Source: Alternaria dauci (taxonomy: Eukaryota; Ascomycota; Dothideomycetes; Pleosporales; Pleosporaceae). Taken from it: DNA of 64,000 nucleotides. The translations under genes and the position numbers were made by a program. Below, piece after piece: positions 21,742 to 33,690 of this stretch. Under the pieces are notes generated by a model. That model was not told the origin of the DNA, searched no databases, and saw only the letters and a list, made by a program, of their open reading frames with translations. Location of the stretch: positions 1,302,001 through 1,366,000 of the forward strand of contig NC_091272.1 in assembly GCF_042100115.1 (NCBI RefSeq), written 5' to 3'. The stretch's first letter is position 1; the number at the start of each line of letters is the position of its first letter.

Positions 21742-23167
21742 ATCTCCAGTGTGTGAGCTGGAGGTGTGCTGACAATGGTCTGTAGTACGAGTGCGCTTTA
21801 CACGTCTGATCATCCTGCGATAGCAAAGTCAAAAACGACGTAGGACGTTGTGAAGGCAGATAACCGGCGCATCCTAGAGTTGCGCACAGGCGAGGCTGGT
21901 CCGTCGCGGCTCCCAATGCCTACCTCCCCACCGTCTGAGGGATCTGCTCCACCACAGCCGACAAGACCTGCGCCTTCGAGACCGGTTCTGGTCCATGTGG
22001 AGCATCCCAAGCTTAATGTTTTGTCTAGCGGGGATCGTCCCGTTGGTCCTGAGTATGCACCCGAAGCTTAAACTGCGATTCCATCCGGCCCGACTTGGCA
22101 GACTCCATACCACCAGCTCATCGTTTGTACATCCCTCACTGGCCTCTACGATACGGCACTCGTTCTTCACACCGCACCTTGTCCACTCGCACACTACCAG
22201 GCTCACACCATTCTTGTTTTCATCTTCCCTGTGCTTTTGCCAGGAATATAGGGGGCGCGACGAACGAACGCCCGTAACGATCACCAACTGTACTTTAATA
22301 CTTTTTGACTGGGAAACGAATTTCTTTGCTTTTGCATGAAGGGGGAAAGGGACGGGAAGGGGTGATTGGGGGTGTGTTTGTTCTCTTTGCATCATACCCG
22401 AGCATTTTGATAATGAAAGGCGGCGTTTTTTTGTTCTATTGATTTGGATAGTCTACATGTAATCTTTGGTGGGCGTGCAGTCGCCGCTTTCCAGGGCAGC
22501 TGCGAATAGCAATTGAGCATATGATTCAAAGTTTTTGTTTATGGGGATTGAATGTGCGTCTCCTCGTGGGAACTGTTGTCTAAGGTTGTACTGGTCCCGT
22601 ACCAGATACCGTTCTACACTTGTCACACATACGTCCTTTCCTAATGACATGGTCTCACAATGGCAGTCGATTGTCTGTTAGCTGCGGATTCCTTCGGTAT
22701 TTCATTTCAAATCCTGAAAGAGAAAGAATACGGTCCAGTGTTTCCCTTTCCACTGCACGCTACCAGGACTTCGAGCAGAATGTTGTGCTTCCTTGGGAGT
22801 TCCAAAGCACGAAAGAGAGGAAACGTCTCACGGCAATGGGGCTGGGTAGAGGCCATTTCCCGACTATGGCTGCGCAGGCATTGTTGGACACGAAGTAAAT
22901 CGCCAAACCTCAGCCGTTGTAAAGGTGATAGGGCAAAAGATGGAATGTACGGAAATTGTCCCAAGGAACGTTTCTGAGCAGGAAGAGAAGATGGGTGAAG
23001 AGCAAGTGGAAAAAGGTGCTGTGGTCACACCTGACACTGAGAGTCTTGAGCAAACTGTAAGCAACCTTGCTAGGCATGAGCAGCAACCACCTGATCGTGG
23101 TGGCAAGCAAGATCACCTTGAAGATAAGGAGGGCCCAGCTCTGTAATCTCATCTCACTCTAACAAGT
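21742..23167. other. intergenic with unassigned short frames
   Basis: Some 1.4 kb without an accepted gene. A proline-rich frame at about 21865-22071 may be an alternative last exon of the preceding gene. Short frames near 22620-22898 and 22925-23146 have no family match and cannot be joined convincingly. They may be the 5' leader of the following gene. Confidence 0.4.
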
Positions 23168-24349
23168 ATGGATGATCCTGATACTCCCAATCTTATTATT
23201 CGTGACCGCATCCGCACCGCACATAATCTCTTTGGGACGTATGTAGTCGAGGTCAAGCTTGATGGTGCTTCACACTTTGCAAGTTCACGTGCTTTGAACA
23301 AGTGGTGTGGCGCTTACAGCGAGCGCTCGTCTGCTAATGACGAAGAGTACAAAGTTGTAGACTTTGGCCGTAGGAGAATCTCACCCGTGATTGCGCGCGC
23401 CTTTTTCCAGGCAATCTCGCCTTTTCCTCGGAACGAACTGCCAACTCACGATATCATCCCGGATCCGGACTTATCCTTAGCTCACGAAGACGTAGCTCTG
23501 GTTATTCTGCCTGATAACCCCAAGCCAAGAAAGATAGACTGGAACTTTGATGCTTGTGCCAAGATGTACAAACTGGCTACAGCGCTCAAGTCGCCAGTCG
23601 TCAAGGACATGGTAGCAGATAGGATTCTGAAGAATTACCTCGAGTACTGCGAGGAAGCCGAGGAAGACGAAGATGACAAGCCAAGCCTAAAGTTTCCTGT
23701 CAAATTTGCCAATTCATTGACAGTGAAAAATGACTTGCCAATCCTCCGTTTGTTAGTGGACATAGCCCTCGACCAGATTCGCCGAGGACACAACCCACCG
23801 TCTCGACTTGCGACGCAAGTCAAGCGCCTCTTAGACGATCGCTCGTCAGAACAAGAAGGTAAAACGCAAATGCTCCATGACCAAAGCCCAACCACAGTGT
23901 GTGCAGAGTACCATGGCCGTGGTCGACCTTGTCACACAGCCTACGACGCGCGTTATACAACAGAACAGCTCATCCACGACATCTTCCAGCGGATCAAAAT
24001 AGATACATGCCGGGAAGCTCTTGAAGCCCTTGAAATGGAAGATAATCAAGACACAGATGACGATTCTCCAAAGAACGCGCTGGACAGATACGAGCTGCTG
24101 CTCTGGTCTCGCGAGATGGAGGAGAAAGTCCCGCTTTTCATGCTAGAATATGAACGGCTTGCTACGAAGCTGAATGGTATTTGGGCGCGAGATGAGGAGG
24201 CTGATTCGGAAGATGAGAAGAGGGCGGAATGGCTCGTTGAGAAGATTACTGCGCTGAGAGTGGAGCATAATGAGCGGTGGCTGGATTTTGGAGAGGAAGA
24301 GGATGAGGAACCCGGGCACTATGCTGAGCAGTTGTTCGATGGCTGTTAG
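23168..24349 (+). CDS. hypothetical acidic protein, 393 aa
   Basis: A single uninterrupted frame from ATG at 23168 to TAG. The product starts MDDPDTPNLIIRDRIRTAHNLFGTYVVEVKLDG and has no signal peptide or membrane segment. A block of about 110 residues (DGASHFASSRALNKW ... FACAKMYKLATALKSPVVKDMVADR-like pattern) recalls the arrangement of fungal BTB/POZ-type proteins. In those a ligand-presenting N-terminus is followed by a helix-rich part, and the terms Y-LA-KY/MYKLA and MVADRIL fit that picture loosely. Acidic clusters (EEAEEDEDD, EEEDEEPG) occur in the middle and at the end. I cannot name the family with confidence. Such intronless proteins are usually lineage-specific in Dothideomycetes. 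Confidence 0.72.
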   Translation: MDDPDTPNLIIRDRIRTAHNLFGTYVVEVKLDGASHFASSRALNKWCGAYSERSSANDEEYKVVDFGRRRISPVIARAFFQAISPFPRNELPTHDIIPDPDLSLAHEDVALVILPDNPKPRKIDWNFDACAKMYKLATALKSPVVKDMVADRILKNYLEYCEEAEEDEDDKPSLKFPVKFANSLTVKNDLPILRLLVDIALDQIRRGHNPPSRLATQVKRLLDDRSSEQEGKTQMLHDQSPTTVCAEYHGRGRPCHTAYDARYTTEQLIHDIFQRIKIDTCREALEALEMEDNQDTDDDSPKNALDRYELLLWSREMEEKVPLFMLEYERLATKLNGIWARDEEADSEDEKRAEWLVEKITALRVEHNERWLDFGEEEDEEPGHYAEQLFDGC

Positions 24350-25144
24350 AAGAAGTCGCAATGTTTGATTGGTGATGAACTGGTAGCCGACAGTATGTCT
24401 GGTCTTCAACAATTCAACGAAGAAAAACGTCCAAGGTACATAATTCTGCTTTATCAAACATTCTGTACACTGCAACCATGTCCAAAGTGTATAGGTATGC
24501 TGTAGATGTTAGTAGCAGCACCTTACGTCGGAACCAAAACCAAAGCCATACAATCAACTGTTTCCTAAAGCTCAAACCTAATGATTATCGCGACAGAGTA
24601 GGCTTCCCAGGAGACTGAAAAAGCGACTTTATACTCTTGCGCACCTTACGTCGGACTTGATTCTATGGATGACGTAAGGATCCCCTGGATACGGTAACGG
24701 TCCGTAACCCTTTACAGCGAACCCCACTTTCCTTCAGGTACGCTCTCAACCCCCCATCTTTCCCAACCCACATCAGTCAACAACTGCCATCAGCATCGAA
24801 TCCCGCGTTAACAACAGAAACCAAAATGGAGAAGTGCGTCGTCAAGCCAAGAAATGCCTCGCTGTGTCGGACCAGGAACGCGCGCTTCGAAGCGAGCTGA
24901 CCGGTCGGGCTGCGTGCACCAATCAGATGGTTGTGCGCAATTGCGATGCGACGCTGCGCGCTGCGGTGCTAAGCACTGTGGCGTCCTTGATATGAAGTTG
25001 ATGACTAGGCACCCTTCTCGTAGTCTATTTCGCGTGCTGTTTTCAACCTATCCTTTGTTTCTAGTTTACGGCTCGACAGCTGTTATTTTCCATTGTCACA
25101 GCCGCTCTCGGCCCCTGGTGCGTTCCAACGACAATAGGCTCACA
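24350..25144. other. intergenic upstream of the C2H2 gene
   Basis: About 795 bases. An ATG at 24826 in good context (CAAAATGGAGAAG) is followed at once by a possible GTGCGT donor, so it could be a non-productive or alternative first exon of the C2H2 gene. No other feature was seen. Two copies of the phrase CACCTTACGTCGGA occur near 24521 and 24644. Confidence 0.4.
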
Positions 25145-27869
25145 ATGGAGCACCGCCAATACCTGAACATGGTCTGTGACGCTGTTGTAGCGGTCCAGGA
25201 AGGTATGTGTGTCTAATCACAAATCAAACAGCCTGAACTGAACTTTGCGCAATAGATGGTCAACTTTCAGAAGACGACGCGGCCTGTCTGCACGAAGACA
25301 AACCCTTCACCACACAACACTTGGACGACACAATCTTGGGAAATGAAAACCAGATACTGAGGAAACTCGTTCTCAGTCGAAAGACGGAGCCGGACTCGTT
25401 CTACAATAACTGGTCTTCGCACCTGTTTTTGCGCCCGTCTTTCAGCCCGTTTTCCCACCAGTCTTTGCATTTCTCCGAGAACGATGGGCAGTATCCAAAC
25501 CGATGCCCAAGTCTTATGAGTGGTGGTACTATGAGCAGTTACGACTCATCAACCAGATCCACTACGTCGCTGGAATCCATGGGACGGCAGTTGAACAGAC
25601 GCAGCAAGGAAGAAACAGACGGCACTTCCGCCCTGGCCCAGAGCGAACAACACCCTACGCAAAGCACCCACTTCACTGCACAAGTTGTAGAACTATGTCC
25701 ATGGAAGGATTGCGACCGCCACTTTAGAGGATTCACAAAAGCTGGCGATAGAGAGCGACATCTGCTTGTACACTGCGACACGCCACTAGTCTGTGATTTT
25801 TGCGCATTATCTGGCGATCATCATGCAGTTTTTGCAGGCTCTGATCGAGTAACCGAGTTTCTGATACACCTGGTACGCAATCACGAGGCCAATGAGACGG
25901 AAGATCCGCCAGTAATACCGATACATCCTGTTTACGAGGTTCCTGTAGAAATCGGCACATTTCGGCGTAGAAACGACCCTATAGCAAAATGTCCCATCTG
26001 TAAAACACGCTTTACTGCCGGATCAATGTGCGCACACCTACCGGAATGTGTTTACACTGAAGTGACAAGGATGGCGGATTCTAGAGTTGGGATGCACCGA
26101 GCATCAGATAATGTAGCACGCGTTACGTCTATGGAAACTACGACACTTCGAGAGACCTTGGTATCCCAATACAACGAAGGGACACCGTCAGTTCATGACG
26201 CGCAGAACGAATTTGATGAACAGCCAGAGCCCATCTATCCAGGGTGTAAAGACATTGCGAAACTGACAGCGTCGTCAAGTCGCCTCTCTCTTGTCTCATC
26301 TAGAGCAAATATTTCATCTGAAGAAGAAACGGACTTCTCTGAAGGGACGGTATCTCGAGAGAGCTCTCCGGTTGTTTCAAAGATCCCAAACCAGATGATC
26401 CCTGCGAAGCGACGACTAGTGGATGCTATTATGGAAGAGTTTCAGAAAGTCTTCTGCGCAACGCTCCGAAGCCATGCCACCAATGGATACAATCCGAGCT
26501 CTTGTAGTAATACAACAGGAAATTCTACTAGTACATCCACATGTTCAGAGGCTTCATTCACCCCCAGGAAGCGCAGCTTGAGTGGAGATGGCTCAACCCC
26601 TCCAGACGATGACGACGATTTGAACAAACGACGAAGGCCAAACTCTGTATCCAAGGGTAAACAGCCTGTTTTGGAACTGCGATTCGCATGTCCTTATTAC
26701 AAGCGCAACCCGGGCAGACATCAAACCTTCACATCGTGCAGGGATCCAGGCTTCACTACAGTCGCAAGATTAAAGTGAGTCAGTTGGGTCTTGTTGCTAC
26801 ACATCAGAGACTAACGTTATCAGAGAGCATTTGTACCGGCGACACTTACTTCCACCGCAATGCCACCGTTGCTGTACGACCTTCACCAACGACATTGCGC
26901 TTCGAGAACATCAACGCGATACGAATGGTTGCGAACTGCGTGAGCAGCTACCGCTGGAAGGGTTTGACAAAGAACAAGAAAAAAAGATCAAAAGCAAGAA
27001 AGGCAGTCAGGTGCACCAGAACGAAGTGGAGAAGTGGAAAGCTGTATACCGTATCTTGTTTCCAGATGACGATGCCGCAGACATGCCAAGTCCTTGTAAG
27101 TTGCCCTACCCATTGAGTCTGGAATGCACAGGTACTGATGTTTGAAGACATCGAATACCAACGTAATACTGCGAGCGCAGCCGAGCCCCCCAGCAGCACT
27201 CGTTTTCAGGAGTTTTCACGTCTCGAACTTCCACGTCTCGTGCGCCGCACACTAGAGAGTATAGTAGAACACGAGGCCCAACCACTGGAGGACAGGTTAA
27301 AGGAACGGCTAGTGGACATTGTTAGGCAATGCCAGACGCAGCTGGAGACAATGTTTCAAACAGCTGCTGGGCCAAGCAATACGAAACCAGAAGCCATTCT
27401 GAGCTCGAGAGCTATGCTGTCTGAGCAAGTCGCTGAGTGTCCCATTGGCACACATCATACTACCACGTTCAGCGGCTCTGTGCTAGCAGATCTACAAACA
27501 ACATCGGAAGTCATCCCACATAAGCCGGAAATCTACGAATCGTCTGATCAAGGCGAAGCAGTCCCTGCGATGGCCGATCCCGTATCTGATTCTTCAGACT
27601 CGGGCTACGATTCTATCAGCCTAGCTGCTTTGTCTGCCACTGGTGTTTCCAACGAGTTGCCTCCAGAATACTTCGATCCAAACCAGTATCTTGATCTCAG
27701 CGATTGCCCACACTTTCCTGACGCTATGGCGGGTGCCACGGTACAGTTGACGGATGTGGACGCGAATAACGACCACTCTATCTGGCCTCTCCTCGATAAG
27801 TTCCTAGGTGTCAACTGTGCAAACTCGAACGAGCTGGGCCATGTGTATGATTTAGATCATATCTGGTAA
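25145..27869 (+). CDS. C2H2 zinc-finger protein, 856 aa
   Basis: Four exons (25145-25202, 25256-26774, 26824-27095, 27148-27869) join in phase to 856 residues. The start MEHRQYLNMVCDAVVAVQE is chosen as the first ATG in the exon before a clean donor. Cysteine/histidine groups include CPWKDCDRHFRGFTKAGDRERHLLVHC, CPICKTRFTAGSMCAHLPEC, and a C-terminal block CPYYKRNPGRH...CRDPGFTTVARLKEHLYRRH...CHRCCTTFTNDIALREHQR. The last block is the recurrent arrangement of a fungal C2H2 family found next to ankyrin or STAND-type domains. Long serine-rich linkers separate the fingers. A helix after the last finger (EQEKKIKSKKGSQVHQNEVEKW) resembles the usual extension of that family. Nuclear or regulatory function is inferred, and DNA binding is unproven. 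The intron-3 acceptor at 27147 is chosen because the nearer CAG gives a stop. Confidence 0.83.
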
Positions 27870-28312
27870 TTTGAGTCACCTTCAGCTTACTTTCTATGCC
27901 AAACATTTCGATTGGACTTGCCACAATCCCTTATGGTTGATCACAGCGCGCCTTCTCTTCGACTGTGTTACAGTTTCCTATTCATCATCTTCTTCGAGCC
28001 AACCGCAAGTAGCAAAATCCAACGAAAAGCGCACTCATATTTTGCATTGCAGGACACGATATCTGTAAACCTTCGGTATGCATCAAACCAAGTCAGCAAC
28101 TTGCAGCAAAAAATCTTTGATCAGGGCCTTGATAGAATAATGTCGTCTCATCTCAATTCATACACTATGTAAGAAGCAAAATGGTATCAAACTCCACTCC
28201 AATTCAAAATCCTCCCCCAGATAGAAAACAACCAATATCGTACCCTGGTAATCACAAAAACTCCACCCAAATTTGTCCCCTAGTGTATATTACATAACAG
28301 TGACCGAAATCG
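27870..28312. other. convergent intergenic region
   Basis: About 440 bases between the stops of two convergent genes, AT-rich and free of gene-like frames. It should hold both 3' ends. Confidence 0.55.
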
Positions 28313-31300
28313 TTACCCCGTATTATGATCCCTCGACGCGCCATCTCCCGCAAACCCGCCATTTTCAAAGCTGCCATCGCCAAAGTAAAGCATGTCATGT
28401 GGTAAGTACTCCAAGTCCCAAGGCATCATATCAGCGCCTAAAAGCGACATATCGACGTCTTGCGTGTCGATGACCATGTCACCGAATGTGTTGTCTGAAG
28501 GTGTGTTGAAAGTTCCAAAAGTGGGCGAGAATTCTGTTTGAGGGGTAGGGTGTAATTGACTGTGTTGTTGTGAAGATGAACGCGTGTATGACGTTGGGGT
28601 TTGGAGTGGCGTTCTCATGGCTGATGGTGAGCCAGCAGAGAACGGAGAGTGTAGGTTTAGGAGGAGGTCCGCATCTGCCACTAAGACCGGGTCTTGAGTG
28701 GGCATGTGGTTGAACGATGGGTTTGACGGCGGCGGTGGCATCGACGCTGAGCTGAATTGCGAGAAAGTGGACGGTGATGGGAGAGAATGGTGACGCGGCT
28801 CGAATTTGATGGGAGGATCCGATATCAACGACGCGATGGATGGCTGGGTGCTGGCTGGAGGCACTCTTGCGGGTGGTGGCTTCGTGCTCCGGCCTTCACC
28901 ATTCTCGGATGTGTACATGACTGCGACGTTTGTTGAAGGCGAGTTCATGGTACCAGTAAGGGACCATCCGATGGCTACGGGGAGTTAGTAGGTGGTCATA
29001 ATTGTGTAAATAAGAAACATACCTTGACTGGGGTGGACCATTGGCGAGCCGGGCATATTTGGCGTCCTCGCACCCTTGCGTATCGCAGCCGCCATCTTTG
29101 CTACATCAGCATCAGAGTTTTGTGCTGTCAGATAAGTCCCCCAGCTAAGCTTCCTTCTCCAGCCAGGACTGGTGAACGATGGCTCAGGTCGAGGGGCTTC
29201 CAAAGCACTTTCCATCTCTTCGGTTGTATACAGCAGAGGATCACCAACGCCTTTCGCCTTTTGATCCAGGACAGTCATAATGTATTTGACTCCAGCCCAG
29301 TATGTTTCCAAGGCCTTGAGGGCACGGTAACAGCGTTGGTAATTTTGGTTGGCAGCAGATGCAAGCAGTGTATGCTTAGCGGCGGTATGCTTTTGCTCTA
29401 GATCTCTGACGGAGCTGTTCGAAGGGTTCAGACGGTCAAGGGCATGCTGGGTAGGCATTTTTTGCCCGCTCTCCCCATTTTGACCGGGGCTTGCTGGGCA
29501 AGACTGAGGCTGCGACGATGCCGAGTGAAGTGCTGTTTCTTTAAGAAAGGCACATGCGGCGATGTATATCGGTTGACTAAAGCTTGGTCAGCGTGCGATA
29601 CCATCGATAAAGACGTAGCCTGATCATACCTGGTAAAGGGATTGCCAATTCCAGTCTTTACATCGATGAGCTCGGTAAAGGCCAATATATCAGCGACAGT
29701 CTTGGCGGAAGATATGGAGAGTTCCCTGCTGTTTGTCGACAAAGATTGCGGAGCTCCCTCGAACGTGCGGAGCAGCGTTGGCTGATGCAGAAGAACGATC
29801 AGAGTATGGAACCAGCAATGCAGTAGGAGAAAGTTCGTCCCCTGATTGAGCTTTACGTATTGCTGAAAGTTGACTGCGTTGAAGTGAAGTTTGGGCGACA
29901 GGTTTTGGTAAATGCCTGTCAGGCGATCTTCCCATGCTCGAAGTTGCTTCTGCAGATCAGTTGTAATATCATCGGCGCTCCTTATCCGGTTGAGAAGATC
30001 AGTGACACGACCGTAGAGGTGGATGATACGGATCAGTGCCGGGTACGGCAAAGGCCACCCAGAAGAGTCGACCTCGCTCAGGGAAGGGAAAGAGATCTCG
30101 ATATCGCGATCGCGAAGGGTGACCGGGCGTCCCGTACCAGAAGATATGACGCGATCAAGGAAGAATATAGACCAAAACGTATCCAGCCTCTCGCGCTCGG
30201 CGGCTCTTTGCTCTTGCTCTTCCGCACTACTTCCGTGGCTGTCTTGGGTTGTTGTTTGCTCTGCGGGCCGCCCGCCATCTGGGTAACTTTTGACGGAACT
30301 TGGTGTCGGCCCCGTGCGTCCTTCGTACTTGAGACCTCCCACAGACTGCATCCCTAGATCCTGCGCCATGCGAATGGCTATACCCAGATACATCCAAAGT
30401 CCACTGTCACGGCTTGCGCCGAACTCGTCGTATGCAAGAAGCAATGCCGCTTGTACCACTGCCACACTCGGACATGGGAAAGCATCTGGGATAGCTGATT
30501 TTGCTCGCTGGGCAAAGGCCTGGCCGTGTTCTGAAGGCGGAATTTTCGCAGTGTCCGTCCCATCCTCCTTGTGCTGGTCGCTCTTGCCTGTCAGCATAGG
30601 ATGTGTCGAGAATCGGGCCGCTAACGCACAGACAGCGTCGACGAGGATGGCGTCTACCTGCTTCTCTTCCAAGTCGCGCAAAAAGCGCTCTCTCTGTAGG
30701 AAAGGGAACGAGCAGCCGAGGTTTGTGAAGAACAGTTTACAGAGATGGGTGATGAGCGGACTTGGCGACATGGACGAGGCATCGTATACGGGTATCTCGG
30801 CTGGCGTACGGGCTTCTGGCGCTGGTGGTGAGCCAACTGATGGCTGTGCAGGCGAGGACTCGACTGCGTGTTCTGGACTAGTCAGCTACATGAGACGGGA
30901 ATACAGCAGAGCAGCAAGAGAGTGTGTGCGCTACAAGGGCGCAAGTGCTCCTCGATAACCGCATCACGAGCCTGGAGTCCGTCGCGTGGGGGAATATACT
31001 TACGATCTGATGTTGTTTGTGCACTACCATGTTGCTTCCCTCGCACTTTGACGACCATCTGTCGCAGTCCAGGCACGATGGCTGTAGGCCCAAAGTACCT
31101 GAAGTATGGCATCCTATTGCGCGTGCTCAGGCTTAAACCGCTGCTTCCAGTCGATTCCACCTTGGGCGAGGCCTGGAGACTTGATTCCGAGGTTTGCGAT
31201 TTCGTATGCGGCAGGTGCGGTCGTGTGAGCTGGGGGTCGATGGGCGGCTCCTGCTTCCGGGAAGGCACACTGGTCGAGACGGTACTCTCTCTTCTCGCTG

Positions 31301-31609
31301 TCTTTTTGCAATCCTTTTGCGCTTCGCTTGTGGCGTTGTCGTCGCCGTAGCCGGCGCATTCGTGCTTGTTCTGGATGCAAGTTCCGCATACAGGCCGTTC
31401 GCCTGCTCTACCGTCAGCAAAAGCCTAGTCAAAGGCAGTCCAAAGGCCATACCAGAACATCGTGTCTTCTTCTTCCTGCATGTCAGGCAGGCGGAATTAA
31501 TGCGACGCCTCTTCGCATAGGGACCATCATGGTTCGTCACAAAACGAATAGGCTTGGGCTGGGACACGGCAGCGTTCGCAGAGGCCGTCTGAGGGGCTCC
31601 TTGATTCAT
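28313..31609 (-). CDS. Zn(II)2Cys6 transcription factor with fungal-specific TF domain, about 1004 aa
   Basis: Five exons on the minus strand (31453-31609, 31004-31402, 29630-30872, 29023-29576, 28313-28974) give 1004 residues in phase. The zinc cluster spans residues 41-68 with spacing C-x2-C-x6-C-x6-C-x2-C-x6-C and is split by intron 1 just after TRCSG. A conserved RMPYFRYFGPTAIVPG block follows. The fungal_trans domain contains LFFTNLGCSFPFLQRERFLRDLEEKQVDAILVDAVCALAARFS and further on DRVISSGTGRPVTLRDRDIEISFP. The middle NPFTSQPIYIAACAFL is typical of this regulator class. The C-terminus is Ser/Pro/Gln-rich. The upstream frame stays open beyond the chosen ATG, without another ATG, so a spliced 5' exon is possible. 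A nuclear regulator is certain in kind, but its targets are unknown. It is divergent from ATP12. Confidence 0.88.
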
Positions 31610-32049
31610 GAAAAGCAGAGTGTGGTCTCCGAAGCCAGCGGAAATGGCTGCATCAAAGGCCTCTTGCAGTCTCTCTCGATGATGCAGGGAAGGTAGTTTT
31701 GAGTGGGGTAACAACGGGTGCCAGATGCGCGTCAAGGGTCGATCATGAGCCAGGCCAGACAGTGGAGAACATGCAAGAAGACGAGAAGCTGTGGAGAAGC
31801 CAGTGCATATTCAGAGCAGCCGGGTCGAGGAGATCGGCAAGCGCTACGACGTGACTTTGATACCCGACGGATGTGTGTTGACGGGGAGTGGTCAGGGTTG
31901 CGGAGCGGAGAACCCCAGATTTGGGTCTTCGGTCGACGCTACAGCGACCATGTCCGAGCGCGTTTGTGCAAAAAGTCGCCCCGGCGGGTCCCACCCGGCC
32001 TGGGTACAGCGTCCAAGCCAGACAAACTGCTCCCTCGCTCCGCATCGCC
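31610..32049. promoter_or_regulatory. shared divergent upstream region of the Zn2Cys6 factor and ATP12
   Basis: About 440 bases separate the two divergent start codons. Core promoters for both genes must lie here unless a 5' exon of the regulator extends into it. No specific element is claimed. Confidence 0.5.
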
Positions 32050-33196
32050 ATGGAGTCAATTCGCCCAGCACTCGCCAGCATACGGCTTTCGGCGCCCCAG
32101 CGAGCCTGCAGGCTCCTCTACCAATGTCTACACACATCAGCCACACGCGGGGCCACGCCGCTGCCTCATCCATCGGGTACGACACTGCAGTGCAGCCAAG
32201 ATGGCCAGCAATTAACGTCTGACAGTTCCCGGACCGCCGCCTGAGACGCCCCAGCCACACCCATCAGATGCAGCCGAGCGGGTTGCGAGGAAGAGGAGGC
32301 AGGCCGACATGATGAAGCAGGCGCGGGAGATGCGCGACGTCTACGCCCCCACCAACAAGCCCAAGAGCATGCTGGCCAAGCGCTTCTGGAAAGACGTCAC
32401 AGTCAAGGAGGGCGAGGGTGGACTTCAAGTCTTCCTCGACCATCGACCCGTCCGCATGCCCAACAAGCAGATCCTCACCGTGCCCGCCTCCAAGCCCCAG
32501 CTGGCGACCGCCATTGCTCTCGAGTGGGATCTTCTCACGAGCGCGCAGCAGGCCCTCAAGAACGACTACATCCCCATGACGTCGCTCGCCGCCCGTGCAA
32601 TCGACATCGAAGTTGCCGACAAAGAAGGAAGGGAAAACATCAGGAAAGACATCCTGAGCTATCTGATGCGCGTGTTCGACACGGACACACTGCTCTGTTG
32701 GGCGCCCGCCAAGGTCCTGAACGAGACGCTCCAGAACGGAAAGACACTGCGCGAGCTTCAAGAGGAAGTGGCTACGGGCATCATTGCCTACCTCCAGACA
32801 AACGTGTGGCCAGGCGTAGAAATCAAGCCCACACTCGACCCCGAGACCATCATCCCCGTCGCGCAACCCGAGATGACAAAGCAAGTGATTCGCGGCTGGT
32901 GCGCAGGTCTTCCAGCATACGAGCTTGCTGGACTTGAACGCGCAGTGTTGGCATCCAAGAGTCTGCTCGTCAGCGTGCGACTGATCCACGAATGGGGCGA
33001 AGCATTTGCGCAATCGCGAAAGGTGACTGACGCGCCACGCTTCGGCATCAAGGAAGCCACCGACGCGTCGAGCTTGGAGGTTACGTGGCAAACACAGCAG
33101 TGGGGCGAGGTAGAGGACACACACGATGTGCAGAAGGAGGATTTGCGGAGGCAGCTGGGAAGTGCCATTATCCTTGTGGGTGGAGACTCGGCGTGA
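32050..33196 (+). CDS. ATP12: mitochondrial F1-ATPase assembly chaperone Atp12
   Basis: Two exons (32050-32176 and 32226-33196) give 365 residues. The first exon encodes a presequence rich in R, S and A (MESIRPALASIRLSAPQRACRLLYQCLHTSA), consistent with mitochondrial import. The ATP12 domain follows, with KRFWKDVTVKEGEGGLQVFLDHRPVRMPNKQILTVP, ATAIALEWDLL, PMTSLAARAID, DTDTLLCWAP and a C-terminal VRLIHEWGEAFAQS. Atp12 binds the alpha subunit of F1 and is needed to build the ATP synthase catalytic core. Length and motif order are normal. A long antisense frame covers most of this gene and is considered a codon-composition artefact. Confidence 0.94.
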
Positions 33197-33690
33197 AGAT
33201 GTTGCGATGCCATGTATATATAAAATGTACATTATACGAACATTGCTCAGTTGATGCGGCCACCCCGCGTGCGTCGCCTGCAGCCATGACCCACGGACGG
33301 CATGATGGTGGCAGATTAATGATCCAATGTTGCCGATAAGAAACTCTGGTCAAATACCTGTATATTTGCTAGTCTAGCTGGCCATGACATATGCCCGAGC
33401 AGTTGCAAGCGGGTGGACGATCTTGGGACGGTAGGCCCAGTCTAGCGGAGCGATAGTCGTGATTCGCTGGAGGAGCGGGCTGGATTGCGCGCCCTGACGA
33501 AGGACCCAAAAGCTGGTAGAAGCCCCGCCGCGACTGTGATGAAATCCTACAAAGGCGCAACTTGCGCACACGAGAGATTTGGGTCACTTTGACTTGGTGC
33601 TGACTGCGATCCAAACCGAACCCCCCCCCCCTCCTCTACCCAGCTTCCTCAGGCCCGCATATCCTTGGCCCGCTAGCCAATCACACAGCC
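33197..33690. other. intergenic upstream of OSH1
   Basis: About 490 bases holding the ATP12 3' end and the OSH1 promoter/leader, including the C11 run. No gene was recognised. Confidence 0.5.
33621..33631 (+). repeat. C11 homopolymer in the OSH1 leader
   Basis: Eleven consecutive C residues lie about 60 bases before the proposed OSH1 ATG, within a pyrimidine-rich stretch of a kind common just upstream of fungal transcription start or start-codon sites. Length is prone to assembly error. Confidence 0.85.

Noticed and set aside
22620..23146. Short plus-strand frames that might form a small gene upstream of 23168
   Set aside because: The frames cannot be joined by consensus splice sites without stops, and they lack family similarity. 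They are treated as leader or intergenic DNA.
24521..24660. Repeated phrase CACCTTACGTCGGA upstream of the C2H2 gene
   Set aside because: Only two short copies about 120 bases apart were seen. It could be a regulatory site but is too short to claim as a repeat or element.
32264..33232. Antisense frame of 322 codons opposite ATP12
   Set aside because: Same cause as above. The sense strand has a complete, recognisable Atp12 with presequence and intron.
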